This document shows, one piece after another, positions 11,501-23,127 of a DNA stretch of 64,000 bases (positions are counted from its first letter, which is position 1; each line of letters opens with the position of its first letter). The notes beneath the pieces were generated by a model. That model did no database searches. It saw only the letters and a program-made list of their open reading frames with translations, and was not told where the DNA came from. The stretch is from Haemaphysalis longicornis (taxonomy: Eukaryota > Arthropoda > Arachnida > Ixodida > Ixodidae): positions 153,914,623-153,978,622 of the forward strand of contig CM023451.1 in the NCBI GenBank assembly GCA_013339765.2. The letters run 5' to 3'. The translations under genes were made by a program, and so were the position numbers.

Positions 11501-12950
11501 CCTAACATATATTACCGACCACGCATTTGCCAACACCAGAGCAATGATTTCCGAGTCGGGCTTTCATACACTACATGTGGGGGATTCGTAAAGCGTTTCC
11601 CACTTTTGCATGTACCACATGCCTTCCAGAAAGCTGTTATTCACTCCTTTTGTTCAATGCTAGGCACTCGTGCCTGTGACGCTTCTGACCCTTCAGAATA
11701 TCAAGTAAATAAATTGTAAGGCACAGTCGAAGCTTTGGCTAGTATGAGCGTTCCGGTGATGGCCGATCTGAGCGCCTTCTGCGGTACTTCTTCCGCTGAC
11801 ACGTGCGTGATCGCATGCCCTTACGGCTACATTGGTCAGCCTGTTACAGTATACGGCCCGTATCCACGTTTCTCATGCCTGTGTTGTTGTTGTGTTTGCA
11901 TTTATTCGAGGCGATCCTTACACAAGTATTGTCTCAGTTGACAACGTTGTCTCGGGTGAGAGCGGGTGACAATGACAAGGCCCCGATAGCCTGATGGTGC
12001 TGCGGTATATGTGCTCACGATTATCGCTAAAACCTAATTAATTAAATAATTAATTAGCCGATTGGTCGATTGATTGCTTGATTAAACAGATAAATAAACA
12101 ATTATTTATTGAAACAAATAAAAATACATCCATTTATTAAGCTTTAGTTTTATTACGCCGTGCGTCAGATTTGCAAGCCACCCGCCGCTTGTTGGCAGGG
12201 AGCTAAGTCCAGCTAGTCAGATCGACGTGCTCGCCAGAGCCCACAATCGTCACACCGGCTAACAGCCGACAGCGGCTGGCTCGGTCGGTTTGTACCACGC
12301 GCATTCGGCGCTTCTTCAGTGCTTGTTGGCTCGCGTTGTACCGTGGTCTTTTACGTCACGTGAGAAAAAACAGCAAAATAAGGCAAAAAATCCTAGCTTA
12401 CTTGTTTGTTTTTAAATAAACAGATCGTAGTTTGTCGTTGAACAAAAGCCAGAAGGGCAACGAAGGATATAACCTTTCAGATAAAACTAAAAGCCTTCGT
12501 TGCTCTTTTTCGTATCAGTTACAAAAAGTAACGAGATCATTTTACAGGTACTTGTGGTTTGTATTATTCATTGTCTATAATGTCCATTAAGGCGTTACTC
12601 AATAAAGTGGGAAGTAAACTAATGTAATCTACTTCTTAAAACATTAGCGAGCAGAGGTAATTGGTGGGATTACTCACTACCGACAAATGCAATCTACAAA
12701 CCCTAAAAGGTTTACAAAAAAAAAATCAAGTTTGCCTCGCTTGTCGCCTTGACCCAAACTCGGGAGGTGACTTCGCCTACAGGACACGGAAATTCATTCT
12801 CCCAAACCAATCTGCACGTGCCTCTGGAGCGTACTTGCTTATATCTGCCTGCGCTTTTGCTCCACCCTGAAGTGTAACCACAATAACGACCTAAGTTCCC
12901 GCTCTTTCGCTTTCCCTCTTCTCCACTCCACCATCAACCTGCTTGGACAG
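8550..12950. other. Long stretch without a confident gene
   Basis: Several frames of 90-135 codons occur, at 8796..9200 minus, 9620..9976 minus, 10481..10888 plus and 11036..11413 plus. None matches a family I know. Within 9620..9976 a minus-strand segment of about 9772-9893 is bounded by a pyrimidine-rich CAG and by GAAG followed by GTAGGG, which would fit an internal exon, but such pairs occur by chance. DNA at 10780-11330 is richer in CpG and open on both strands. AT-rich simple sequence lies at about 12025-12130. Confidence 0.35.
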
Positions 12951-12954
12951 GGGG

Positions 12955-13022
12955 CGATCCCAACTCCCGTGCAGAACGCTAGGTCGCAGGTTCGATTCCC
13001 GGCAACGGTGCTGGGAAATTTA
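12955..13022 (+). other. tRNA-like segment with Pol III B box
   Basis: GGTTCGATTCCCGG at about 12990 is a canonical B box and T-arm core. The 40 bases upstream could supply a degenerate D arm, but no clean acceptor stem or anticodon arm forms, and a T run follows. It is probably the head of a decayed tRNA-derived SINE, not a working tRNA gene. Confidence 0.4.
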
Positions 13023-13212
13023 TCTTTTTTGTGATGTAGGCACATTCTTCAATCTAGGACAAGCTATTTGTACCAATTCAAACCCCCTATACGTGATTTG
13101 AGGCGTCATATCCGGGATTCATGATGAGAACCGTGCTAAAGAGGAATCGCAGAAAGGAGAAAGGAAATCGTATCGTGTATTTATTTGATTTGCGTCTTTA
13201 TTCCAAAATATT

Positions 13213-13226
13213 GCAAGCTAGACTCG
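13213..13226. repeat. SINE target-site duplication, left
   Basis: GCAAGCTAGACTCG occurs here and again, identical, at 13425..13438, exactly bracketing the SINE. A 14-bp perfect duplication is what LINE-mediated insertion leaves. Confidence 0.85.
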
Positions 13227-13424
13227 ATTGATTGATGGTAGGCTTCAATGCGCTGACGGTACACAGGTGATGAGGCCCGCCGTAGTGGAGGGCTTCAGAT
13301 TAATTTTGACCACCTGAAGGATCTTTAACGTGCGCCGAAATATCGAACGCACGGGCGTTTTCGCTTTTCGCTTCCGTCAGAAAAGCGGCCGCCGCGGCCG
13401 GGAATCGAACCCACGTCCTTGTGC
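13227..13424 (-). mobile_element. Tick-type tRNA-derived SINE, 5'-truncated
   Basis: On the minus strand it reads from a B box (GGTTCGATTCCCGG), through GCGGCCGCTTTTCTGACG and an AAAACGCCCGTG-like word, to a tail with the conserved TCAAAATTAATCTGAAG and CTCCACTACGGCGGGCCTC. The head is missing: the copy begins at the anticodon-arm side of the tRNA part, so the A box is absent and this copy cannot be transcribed from its own promoter. Perfect 14-bp target-site duplications at 13213..13226 and 13425..13438 show the truncation happened at insertion. Same family as 23128..23327, 47172..47374 and 58524..58763. Confidence 0.88.
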
Positions 13425-13438
13425 GCAAGCTAGACTCG
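13425..13438. repeat. SINE target-site duplication, right
   Basis: Second identical copy of GCAAGCTAGACTCG. See the left copy at 13213..13226. Confidence 0.85.
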
Positions 13439-13439
13439 C

Positions 13440-16400
13440 TGGCCGCAGCAGGATAGGAATAATCGCCGTGCATGAATTGAGTGCACAGAAATTATAATGA
13501 ATATAAGGCACCGCTGTCCATTCACGCTGCTTCCACACAACAAAATACACCGCACAAAGAAGTTGCAATAAACGAACGCAGTATCCTTCAGAGGTGTCGA
13601 AAATTTTCAGACGGCATTAAAAAATGACTGCCGGGAGTTCTTTGCAATCGGATATTGGTTCTGCACAAGAAGATATGATCAAATATGTTGTTCTATGTTG
13701 TTCTGGGCGACGTCGTCTCCAACGAAAGTCTGCGGAAGTGTCGTATTTTTTTGCGTACATAGCGGATTTAGAAGATTCGGCAATGTTTTCCTAAGCGTAT
13801 TAATCTTTATCTTCTTCAGAAATACTAAACGCGATCTTTTTTGTACTTTGAGAGGCCAATTTTGTTAAATAAAGTTCGTTTCAAGGGAGGTTGGGGCCCC
13901 TGTACTTGCCCAAATAAAAAAAAATTGTCAATTTGAATTCGATTGTCATCCTCTTGGATCGAGCATGTCTACACATATTTTTGTGTCTAGATTTCGTACC
14001 ACCGACGCACATCCCAACTTCAACATGGGGAAAGTTCTGTTAGGTAAGAGCTATATGTAGTTCGCGAAAATTTGATATTACGGCTCGAAAAGCATAACTC
14101 GTCAAATCCGCTGAACCAATTTTTGAAATATGAGCAGTCAGAGTTAGGTTATGAAGTTATCTTCACGCAGAAGTACGTATATTTGCCACGAAATCTAAAA
14201 CTCAGACTCAAAAGCACATTTATATTTCTTACGTGTTACTCTGAATCTTTTTGTTTTTCTAGCAGACGATATTCTAGCAGATGATGTTATTGTAGCAGAC
14301 GATGTTATTCGAGCTGTCGATGGCAATCAAGTTCTTGAAGTATAGTATACAAAATAAGGAAGCGTCTCGTCGCGCAGAAAGATGAAGTTAGCGATCACAT
14401 GCCGGATCCGACTTTCTTGGTGTGCTCCAAAAAAAGCGCTCTTCGTTTACTTATTTCGTTGACTAGGTTTGTTGCTGACACTGTGCTCTGCCTCGAGTCG
14501 CAAGTTTTTCTAGTAGCGACGACTTGTTAACGGATGTGAGTGAAAACGTTCTATACGGATGGAAGAATACCAGATTAGAGAGCGCAGGCCATATTCTTCT
14601 AGCAACCCTTCAGTTTTAAACGCCTATAAACTTGATTTTGCCGCTCACGGCATATTGTTGTGAAATCGCTGATTTCCCGATTTTGCGTTGACTTCTGCTC
14701 TATTAAGCCATTGCCGGCAAGGGGTACAAAAGTACCGGCTCGTGTGGATGGCTTATTGCTGAAGCATGTCAAGCCGCTGTCTGGACTCGTGTAACATATT
14801 ATATTCGATGAACACATTCCAACTTTTGATGTTGTTATATTGATATTACCACTGATGGTTCGCAGTATGAAACTAAAGCTGCTGTGTCCTTTTGCTCTTG
14901 TGAACTGGATTTGAGTTCTGCTTTATATTTTGAGATTTAGCGACCAGCCTCCAGGCAGAACTCCTTGCCGTGGCTCTGGCTACAAAAAAAAAAAAAAACA
15001 ATCCAAACTTTGTGGGTTATTGTATTCTTCTGACTGTTGGTGCTGTTGTGCTTCTTCTGGTGGTATTGAAAAATATTTCTATATAACAACTTTTGGGCAC
15101 CCTTCCAAATCTCGTTCGAGACAAGATTACTTATAATTTTTTCGTGAGGAGAGGGCTGCGTTGTTTTCTTGCAACGCCTTCACCAAAGCTACATCAAAGC
15201 GATTTCCTGAAGCCAATTGCGGATGCGTGCTCTTTCTTTCATAGCTATGAGACCTGTACGGTTTCCTTCTTACACAGTTAGCTGCTGTACTACGCGGGTA
15301 GACGGGCTTAGTGCCAACTTTGCTCAAAACCCAAAAGCGTGCTTCACCGGACTCTCACGGGCAACACGGCGAAGCTCACCTAAGAAATCGATGAATTAAG
15401 GTCGTATTTGTGGATACAAAATAAAGAAAAAAATGCAGATGGTTTGGCTGTTCCAACCACGAAGTATCATGCGAAAGCAGTGTGCATTCAAGCTCCCTAT
15501 GGCATTGTCAAATACATTACCGCGGGTACGTGCTACTCTGTGAGTATGTAGTACTTTGGTAGCCTTCAGAGTCGGCACAGAGAATTCAGAATACGCGTAC
15601 AAATTTCGTGTGACCGACCCGCCTAGTGCTTGCGCTCTGATTGATTGATTAATTTATTGATTGATTCAAATTTTTGCAGAGATGATTAGGCGTTTTCTTA
15701 GGCTTTTTCATGTGCAAATGTCGGCGAACTTGATTTGACATGCAGAAGACACCTACGCGTGTGTATACTGAATTCAGGAGTAGAAGCATCATCGTCATCA
15801 TATTTTCTTTGTGTCTTCTCTTTTTTTTTTGTAACAGCGACTAGCAAAGAACCTTGGAAGACCACCTTTGTTAAGCCTATGCTTGGGCTTAACTGTTAGC
15901 AACCTTAACATTAAGCTTAGCGACCTGCTGTGTAGTGTCAAACTCATTGCACGCAACCTAAGGGTACGGCTAGCGGCTTAACTTTACGCCGGCGCTGCTC
16001 TCCACCTCCTTCCGCTCCGCCGCAAGCAGCTGTATCGGTTCCTTAGCAACGCTGACGCCGTGGCTAAGGCTTCATCATTCATCCGGAAAATTCAGGAAGG
16101 TAGAATAGACGTACTTTTGCCCAACAAATATTGCCGCGTGATCCCGGTCACGTGGTGCGTATTGACGGTGTCGGCTCTATTCAAGCGAAAGTCTTAAATC
16201 TCTACGTGTCAAGCACGCGCGTTGGGAAGTACAGAAAGTAGGTAGCTGAAAAAGTTTCGCGGGCATGGAAGCGTGAGGCGGGGGTGGCGCGCCACGAAAG
16301 GGCGCGAGCCGGTGAGCGTGGGTCTGAGATGGGGCGCCAGCAAACGGACACACATAGTTCAAGAGCAGAGCAACAGAAGGTCCACAAGTAGGCTTTCGCA

Positions 16401-17165
16401 TTCGCATTCTGATAAAGCTCTGAGCATATCCCGAAATTTTTTCGTCAATTGCTAGATTGGATAATTCGTTGATATTGCGCCATGATCTGAGTAGCATGAT
16501 AGTACGACTTACTTTTACTCGATAAGGCTCTACCTTTCGTTGATATCAAGCTGATGTGGGAGGAGAAGCCGAGGCTAATAATAAGGTCAGCATTGGTAAA
16601 AAGTGTAGATGGAGAAGCTCGAGGGCCGTTATATTTATCTTCGTGCGTTGTAACAACGTGAGGGATATAACGTAAGAAAATACACACTATTGAGCTCGCA
16701 TTTAGGAGTCAGAAATATTTGCTCCAACTTCGGTGGTTATCGGTAAGCGCGTCGTATACATAAACCAAAAGAACACTACAACTGCCTCTGAAAGGACTTG
16801 AGCATCCACATGCCCCTTTCCATAATTCCTTCTGGGTATGCATGTCGATGCTCAGTTTGATACACACCTCGCAAGTATTTCATAATGAATTGACAGCATG
16901 CCTTTTTCTCCGGCAGTTTCATCGTTCGTTTGCTGTGCCTGGAGCGGGTTGTGACGTCGCAACTACGACGCCGGTCTGTCGGTGAGTACAAAGAGCTGTT
17001 ATTTGTTTTTCCTGTGGGTTTAATTACTTTGTCAACTAGCTGCTTGCGTGTGCCACGGGCATTGAAACCACTCTGGGAGCACGTGCGGAAGCCACAACAC
17101 AAATCAGCTGATCTTTCAAGCGCTCAAAGACGACTGCTGCTAAGACACCGCATGAGCTGGTATCC
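13440..17165. other. Long stretch without a confident gene
   Basis: Anonymous sequence. A GATT-rich patch lies at 15640-15668. One strong donor-like site on the plus strand (GTCG followed by GTGAGT, at 16981/16982) ends an open frame from about 16930 and has a TGACGTCG half-palindrome just before it. There is no matching acceptor or recognised protein. Poly-A and poly-T runs occur at 14983 and 15820. Confidence 0.4.
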
Positions 17166-17171
17166 AACCGG

Positions 17172-17202
17172 TGACGTCACACAGTGCCGCGGTATGACGT
17201 CA
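17172..17202 (+). promoter_or_regulatory. Two CRE-type palindromes
   Basis: TGACGTCA occurs at 17172-17179 and again at 17195-17202, in two units of a ~24-bp repeat that also share a CGGTATG word. TGACGTCA is the established CREB/ATF octamer. Two exact copies 23 bp apart are unlikely by chance, but function is inferred. Confidence 0.4.
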
Positions 17203-17412
17203 CAGTGGTGCCACGGTATGCCCTCGTCGTGTGAGTGGGCGGTGGGATCTAGATACACCATCTTCCTCGCGCACCCTGCAATAGGTGGCTAGTCCCTTCT
17301 ACCTGTCCGCCACTGTTCTTTATACGAGTTTACATAAGCCGATTGCGCCGCTTAGTGAAGATGTGGCGGTGGGTTGCACTATAAGGGCATGCCCTTAACA
17401 GCAGCTGCGGGT

Positions 17413-17450
17413 CTATATAAAGTGAGCGCTGACGCTGCCAGGTGGGGTCA
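17413..17450 (+). promoter_or_regulatory. Candidate core promoter with TATA box
   Basis: CTATATAAAG at 17413-17422 is a consensus TATA box in GC-richer surroundings. A possible start near TCATG lies about 30 bp downstream. It is ~210 bp downstream of the CRE pair. A 90-codon frame at 17374..17646 overlaps the box, so that frame would not be its product. No recognised gene follows. Confidence 0.25.
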
Positions 17451-17459
17451 TGTCGCCGT

Positions 17460-19740
17460 GATCGTACGCCAATATTTCACCCTAAATGCACCTTCACTAC
17501 AACTTTGCGCGGACAAACGTTGTAGACACGCTGGATGTTTCGACTGTCTCAAGGCAAAGGTAATTCAAATGAGGGTTGATAATGGTACCCCTAAAAACTC
17601 TAACTCCGACAACCCATTTAGAGTGGTGGTATACCGATGGTCATAGTGAAGTCAGCGGAAATTTATGAGTACAAATGTGTCTTCTATAGCGTTGTCTCTT
17701 ACCTCTCTTGCTGCCAAGCACCGGAGTGCGCGGGCCGGCGGGACGTCACTAGCGATAGTGTATAAAATTGACTTTCTAATAAACAAAAAGGGGCTTCTTA
17801 GGGTACGGGCTGCATTAAACCAGCGTCATTCTTTTACTCGCACCGCCACTCCCCGAGGAGCGGGAGCGACAGCCTACAAGTTTTTTTTGTTGCTGTTCTC
17901 ATGTTTAAAAAGTAATGGGCGTTTCTCACGTTTGCTCTTGTCGCAGGAACCGGTGTTGCTAAGGGCTTGTTTTTAATTTTTTTATTAATAAGGCATCAAA
18001 ATCGTAAAAAAAGATTTTATGAAAATACTGTGTAATCCCTATTGCGAAGCTTCTAAGTTTCTCTAATCTTGCGTTTCTTGGTTGCATTGAAGAGCAATTT
18101 TTGTAACTTCTTACATATTTATGGTTTTTTATCTGTTTCTTCCCCGTTCATCGCGTCGGGGCGCTGGATTAGACGAACCTTGGTGATTGCGTTACTTCAT
18201 TCCTAGTTTAGAGAAATTGTTTATGCTATTATTTTTCTTGTTTCAGTTTTCTGGTTAATAACAGCAGGGCGTCAGAATAAACAGACCCTTGTAATGTCAT
18301 TATTCCCGTGCCGAAAATATTTTGTTAATATTGTGCTAAAACTTTTTTGGTTCATCACGTAAAAGCGGTATATTAAGCAGGCTTTTGCAACTGTCAGCTC
18401 CCTTCCAGAATTATTAAGTAAGGTTAACTATAAATCCAAGTGCATTTCTGCAAGAACATCGTCAGGAGTATTACTAGGAGTATTATATATCCAAAGATGA
18501 AGACCCTAAGGCCTTTTGATTAAATACTTTCCGTTGCCCAGTGTTACATGAGGAAAGGCGTCCCTGAACCTGGCTCCGTCGTCTCCGTCATGCGTGTGGT
18601 AGCATGGTGGTGAGCGGCCAGCAAAGGTTGCTGCCTTGGGGAAGACGACAAGAAGCTGAAGGCAAAATTAACCGGTTTACTGCATGACGAAGAGATGAGC
18701 CGAAGCAATGCAGGATCAAGTATCTTTACGGGCAACGGTCACAGCGAGACTCGACAGGGCGACAGCATGGATTCGTTGCTGCAAAAAGGATAAAGTTCGT
18801 GCTCGGAGGCACCTTGTATTCATGCCCGATGTGCTAACGGTCGAAACAGTTCTAGTGCTTTCTGCACACGGCCCGAACATAGCACAGGCAAACACAGCAC
18901 TCTTTCTAGAGTTTGTGAGGGGCCAGCAGCAGCGGCGCTCGCCGAGTCTGAGCGAGGGGGGAGAGGAGATCTCGGCTGCGGCGTTTGCCTCGCCAAGACA
19001 TGTTTGAACTTCATCCGTTGGCTGTCGCAGCAACGGTTTGTGTCACCGACAGCGAGGCGCTCACGCACAGGCATACGTAGTGGTAAGCTTCGCCAAAGAG
19101 CACGAGAGCACTGCATGAAGCTTGCAGTACGCGCCAACAGAATAGCGGCGCGCTGAACTCGTAACACCAGTAAAACGGTTAATACCGAGGCCATTTAGTG
19201 CTTGTTGTAGCTGATGTTTGCAATTATTCGAGACAATTCTTACACAAGTATTTTCTCAGGTGACAAGGCTAAAGGCAAAGTAATGCTTGACAAGGCCATG
19301 AAACGGATAAGGCGGCTTAACTACTAAATCCAAATGCATTGCCGGCTCATTGAGTTACGCGTTTTCCTCATTTTTAAAATTATTTATTTTTATCGACTCT
19401 AAAGGTAGCAGTCATCTAAATGTGCACTACTACAACAATTACAACTGTTGATTTGGCGAAATACGTGTTCATTTAGCATGTATAAGGCATGACGCAAAAA
19501 GCCTCACGCTTTTGCGGTGCGGTCCGCACCAATGAATGCGTCTTCGTCCAGATGCTCCACTACGTGTCCTCACGCAGAGGTTGCAGCCCGTACTAACGCG
19601 GAACTGACTAACCTGACCGGACTGACTGATGTGATAGCCTTTCTTAGCAGCATTTTTTTATTCTTCCTTCTCGCTTTCTCTATCTCTCTAACACTCTGCT
19701 CTGTCCTTTCATTCCCCCTCTACTTCTACGCGAGGGGACA
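17460..19740. other. Long stretch without a confident gene
   Basis: AT-rich, anonymous DNA to 18540, then mixed sequence. Overlapping frames of about 100-125 codons on both strands at 18708..19194 have no recognised motif. A pyrimidine-rich patch at 19665-19725 precedes the LINE fragment. Confidence 0.4.
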
Positions 19741-19744
19741 GGGA

Positions 19745-20990
19745 CCGGCTGCACGCTATTAACAGGGCCGCCATGCGCGCTATCACTAGACTCCCCCGCC
19801 TAACACCAATTCCACAGCTCCAAGCAGAAGGCCCAGCTAAACACGCTCGATGAACCATTCATCAGCGTCGTTCCGCTAGCCTGCTGAAACATGGACTGGT
19901 TCCAGAGGCCGCAGCTCTCGCCGCGTACATGGGCCAGCCGCCGAATACGATGCCAGCCTTTTCCGCCGCAAGGGCCGCCCTGGCTGTTCCATCAGGTGAC
20001 GGACAACAAGCCTCTGACAAGGCTACACGTCCGTACCTCGGGCCTTCACCAGCCTCCAGATGCCGTCCTTCATGTCCCTGACTGGGCGCCTGATACGCAA
20101 CCGCTGGTTGTCCAGGCTTTTGTGGACGCCGGGGCATACGACTGCTTCGTCACCACGGCCTTGACGTGTCCGTCCTAGCCTGCCCTAAATCAAAGCTGCG
20201 CGTACGAGTCACTCCGTGCACTCCCAAGCCTGCTAGCAGAACTTACTGCCATTAGGGATGGCCTGCAGGCGCTTGCATCCACTTTGACTACTGGGGACAA
20301 GCTGGAACTTTACACGGACTCAACGGCAGCGATGCGGGATTTGCGTCGCGTTGCGCGTTGTACAAGCCTGGCCGCACGCATTCACGAGATTATGGACACT
20401 TATCCATGCCCTGTCCGCGTTTCATGGATTCGCCGGGACATGCTTCCTGCCCACACAGCGGCGGATCGAGCCTGTGACAGGGACCTCCCGCGGCCACTAC
20501 CACTTCTTCCTGTATCTACGATAGAAGAACTGCTGGTGGAAAAGGAAACCCTCGGTCGCGCCACGCGTGACTTTACTTCCACCGCGTGGAACTGACCTCC
20601 CCAGTTGGCTCGCTCGTTGGGAGGAGGTCGTGCTGCGGAGGCTTCGGGTTGGGGTGGCGTTGTCCCCAGCAGTTACACACGCTTGGCCTGGCCGATACCA
20701 CGCCCCGTTTGCGGACACCTGCCCCTTCTGTGTGCTTCCTGCGTCGAACGCTGACGTTGAACATTTGCTCTGGACTTGCCCAGGCCTTAGAGGTGCCCGA
20801 ACGAAACACCTCCGAGGCACAGGGCTCCATCCTGGCAGACCCCAGATCTAAAGCGCTGGATATGGGGGCCCCAGCACCGGTCTCTGCTTGAATTTTTGCG
20901 CGCTACGGGTGCAGTGTTGTACACATGAAAATACTTTCTTATGCCGTAGGGCAATCTCTCTCACACACAAACAATATACTTACACATTAA
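19745..20990 (+). mobile_element. LINE 3' fragment, RNase H-bearing
   Basis: A 5'-truncated non-LTR retrotransposon on the plus strand. In order it holds a linker (ITRLPRLTP near 19780), an RNase H domain, a CCHC-type knuckle and a 3' UTR running into a CAC/ATC trinucleotide tract that may be the element's own tail. RNase H downstream of the reverse transcriptase is a feature of the I, R1 and related LINE clades. The reverse transcriptase itself is absent. The coding part is broken by a stop and at least one frameshift, so the copy is dead. Confidence 0.85.
19891..20900 (+). pseudogene. LINE ORF2 C-terminus: RNase H plus zinc knuckle
   Basis: RNase HI cleaves the RNA of the RNA/DNA hybrid made during target-primed reverse transcription. 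The four catalytic acidic positions can be followed in one frame: D in AFVDAGAYD (about 20120), E in LLAELTAIRDG (about 20240), D in LYTDSTAAMR (about 20310) and D in LPAHTAADRACD (about 20450). A single in-frame TAG at 20176-20178 separates the first from the rest. After 20595 the frame shifts by one and the C-terminal knuckle follows, with CPFC and then HLLWTC, inside a segment starting LRRLRVGVALS. That segment is a standard end of such LINEs. The last acidic position is Asp here, unlike the His of the 22.2-23.1 kb and 57.6-58.5 kb fragments, so a different subfamily is likely. Confidence 0.82.
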
Positions 20991-20991
20991 A

Positions 20992-21079
20992 ATGACTACC
21001 ACCGCCACACCACCATCCTCATCATTATCGCCGTCATGGTCATCATCGTCCTCGCAATACTTCATCATCATCATCATCA

Positions 21080-21110
<31 letters not shown>

Positions 21111-21118
21111 CACCACCA
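20992..21118. repeat. Trinucleotide tract (CAC, ATC, GTC)
   Basis: Plus strand shows ACC/CAC triplets, then CATCATCATC, then GTCGTCGTC for about 40 bases, then CACCACCAC. It directly follows the LINE 3' UTR. Confidence 0.9.
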
Positions 21119-21129
21119 CTCTGTTTCAC

Positions 21130-21890
21130 ACCCACTGGAGGATGAGGGCCATTCTTATTGCTTTTCAACTGCTTTTATCACGAGAATCCCAAGAAAATAA
21201 GTTTATGCAAAAACTGCCTCATGTAAAAACAACCACAGTCGTAAGCAAATCAATAAGAAACTGTTGGCGTAGCGCTCTGGAAACTGCCTCTAAGATCACA
21301 CGTAAAGAGTAGGAACGGCTGTGCGGTGTATTGCCTGGAAGATTTTGAACTGTTATGGCAGCGTTCATTGCTAAAACGCACTTGTGTTTGGGACCAGCAG
21401 AATTATTTTCGAGACAGAAAATGCATACATGTGAAAAAGCGTGAGGGCACGCCAAAAGTTCATCGAACCGAGTGAATCTAGCAACAGCCTGCGTAGCATG
21501 CCTTGGATCGGCTGTCCTTGCCTCTTTTCGCTTTGGGGCATGTTGGAAATGCCGACGGCCGGCTTTCCCGATGTTCTACAAATTCATAAAAATGAGTCTC
21601 ATTATTCTGCCGGCATTGTTTATAGCTAGCGCGACAAATCAAGTTTTTCCAGATTTTTTTGATTCGACATATCGAAGCCGGAGGCAGAACCAGACTGAAA
21701 TTTCAGTAAGGTGGCGGGGGATACGTTGGATAATGAACCTGGGGCATAAAGGACACGAACGGTAGGATTGATATTGGTAGTTCGAAGGCGCTTGGGCGAA
21801 AAACGATCGTTTTCTATGTATCCACCGTAAATACAATAAGGCCTGGTGTATACATGCACATTCCTCTTTAGCAGTGACTGGGGAAAGACG
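21130..21890. other. No recognisable feature
   Basis: Anonymous DNA between the LINE fragment and the tandem repeat. No motif recognised. Confidence 0.45.
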
Positions 21891-21892
21891 CG

Positions 21893-22119
21893 CTTTTGCG
21901 ACTCTAATTTACAAGTGCTATTAACGGGGACACTGCATTAACGTCTTATGACTAGATCTCATCTCACGGTACCTTTTCAGTCTTTTGAGATGGTAATTTA
22001 CAGCTGCACTTTATAAGTGCGACAGTCTAGTGACCACTTACAATTAGATTTTTAAGGAAACATTATGGCTTTTCAGACAGTTAATTTGATTGTAGTGTTT
22101 AACGCGCCGATGCAACGCA
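21893..22119 (+). repeat. ~87-bp tandem repeat, left block
   Basis: Units start at 21893 (CTTTTGCGACTC), 21982 (CTTTTGAGATGG) and 22069 (CTTTTCAGACAG), each followed within 10-15 bases by a TAATTTACA-like word. Spacing is 89 and 87 bp. The third unit is cut off by the LINE at 22126. The same repeat resumes at 23329. Confidence 0.75.
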
Positions 22120-22125
22120 GGCGAG

Positions 22126-23127
22126 AGAGAGAAGAAACTTTATTTAAGAGTCGTTCGTTGCGAACTCCACACTGGACGGAGGTGGTTCCCTGTTCACGGG
22201 AATCCATATGCTGCTCTCGCCGCCTGGCCCCTGGTGACCAGTAGTAGCTGATCCTCCAGGGCGGGGCTGGTCAGCAAGATCCTCCATCTCTCGTTAAAGG
22301 GTAGAGTGGGGTTGGTGGGGCGAGACTCGGGTAAGGGGGGCGGGTGCTTCGGGCTAAACCTACACTCTCCTATCATGTGCTGGAGAGTGCCTAGTTTTTT
22401 ACAGATTGGGCAAGCTTCTTCAATTGGTTTGGGAACATGCGGTTTAGTAGACGGGGGTGCGGAAAGGACTCTGTCTGGATTTGCCGGTATATAGTTTGCT
22501 GTTCCTTCGTGAGTGCTGCGTGTGGTGCTGGTAGCGTCCTCCTGTCGTGCCTGTAATAAGTGGTTATTTCCCTGTAGGTAAGCAATGGTTGGTTTTTTGC
22601 CTCTACTGTGGAAGTGGCCCGGTACGTCAGTGCTCGGGCCTGCTGGTGGGCAAACTCGTTACCCTCCACCGCAGAATGGGCCGGTACCCACACTAATTCT
22701 ATGGTTTCCTTCGGAGGTTTTTTCTCCTTGAGCACTCGGAGGGCCAACCGGGACACCCAGCCGCACTGGAAGCTTCTGTAGGCTTGCTGGGAATCCGTGA
22801 TCACCTTGGTCTTGTCCGGTAGAGTAAGAGCCAAAGCAATCGGCCAGCTCCTCTGCCCTCTTCAATGCTCTGAACTACAGCGGATGCGCACGTCAGCAGC
22901 TCTTTCGTGGTTGTCACCGTTGCTGTTGACGGTTCGTACCATCATTCATGGAGGCGTCCGTGAAGATAGCCCCCTTTTTTTTTTGCCAGAAGCCTGTTGA
23001 GAGCACGAGCTCTTGCCTCCCGCCTGCCACCATGGTACGCTGGGTTCATGTTCTTGGGGATGGGCTTGGTTTGATGGCTTCCAGCCATTCATCTGGCAGC
23101 TGGTCTCTGTCCTCAGATAGCGTCGCC
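22126..23127 (-). mobile_element. LINE 3' fragment inserted in tandem repeat
   Basis: A 5'-truncated, RNase H-bearing LINE on the minus strand. Its 3' UTR ends in AAATAAAGTTTCTTCTCTC at about 22128-22147. Upstream of RNase H it retains PKNMNPAYHGGRREARA (about 23000-23050), the linker between reverse transcriptase and RNase H in this LINE type. A SINE in the same orientation abuts its 5' end, and the flanking tandem repeat continues beyond both. Frameshifts, one at a run of 10 or more T near 22975, show it is inactive. Confidence 0.87.
22194..22990 (-). pseudogene. LINE ORF2 C-terminus: RNase H plus zinc knuckle
   Basis: Read on the minus strand, RNase H begins IFTDASMND (first catalytic Asp, about 22955). 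It continues in another frame with AEELA (catalytic Glu, about 22850), then in a 147-codon open frame (22391..22834) with KVITDSQQAYRSF (second Asp) and WVPAHSAVEGNEFAHQQAR. In the last motif His stands where classical RNase HI has Asp. A frameshift near 22400 leads to a knuckle with CPIC and HMIGEC, then a proline-rich tail ending at about 22194. Order and spacing match the C-terminal ~250 residues of I/R1-group ORF2 proteins. At least two frame changes make it a pseudogene. Confidence 0.85.

Noticed and set aside
18708..19007. Possible copia-type protease/gag fragment (RRHLVFMPDVL)
   Set aside because: Resemblance to the LxDVLxVPxL motif is weak, no zinc knuckle or DTG/DSG active site is near, and no LTR is seen.
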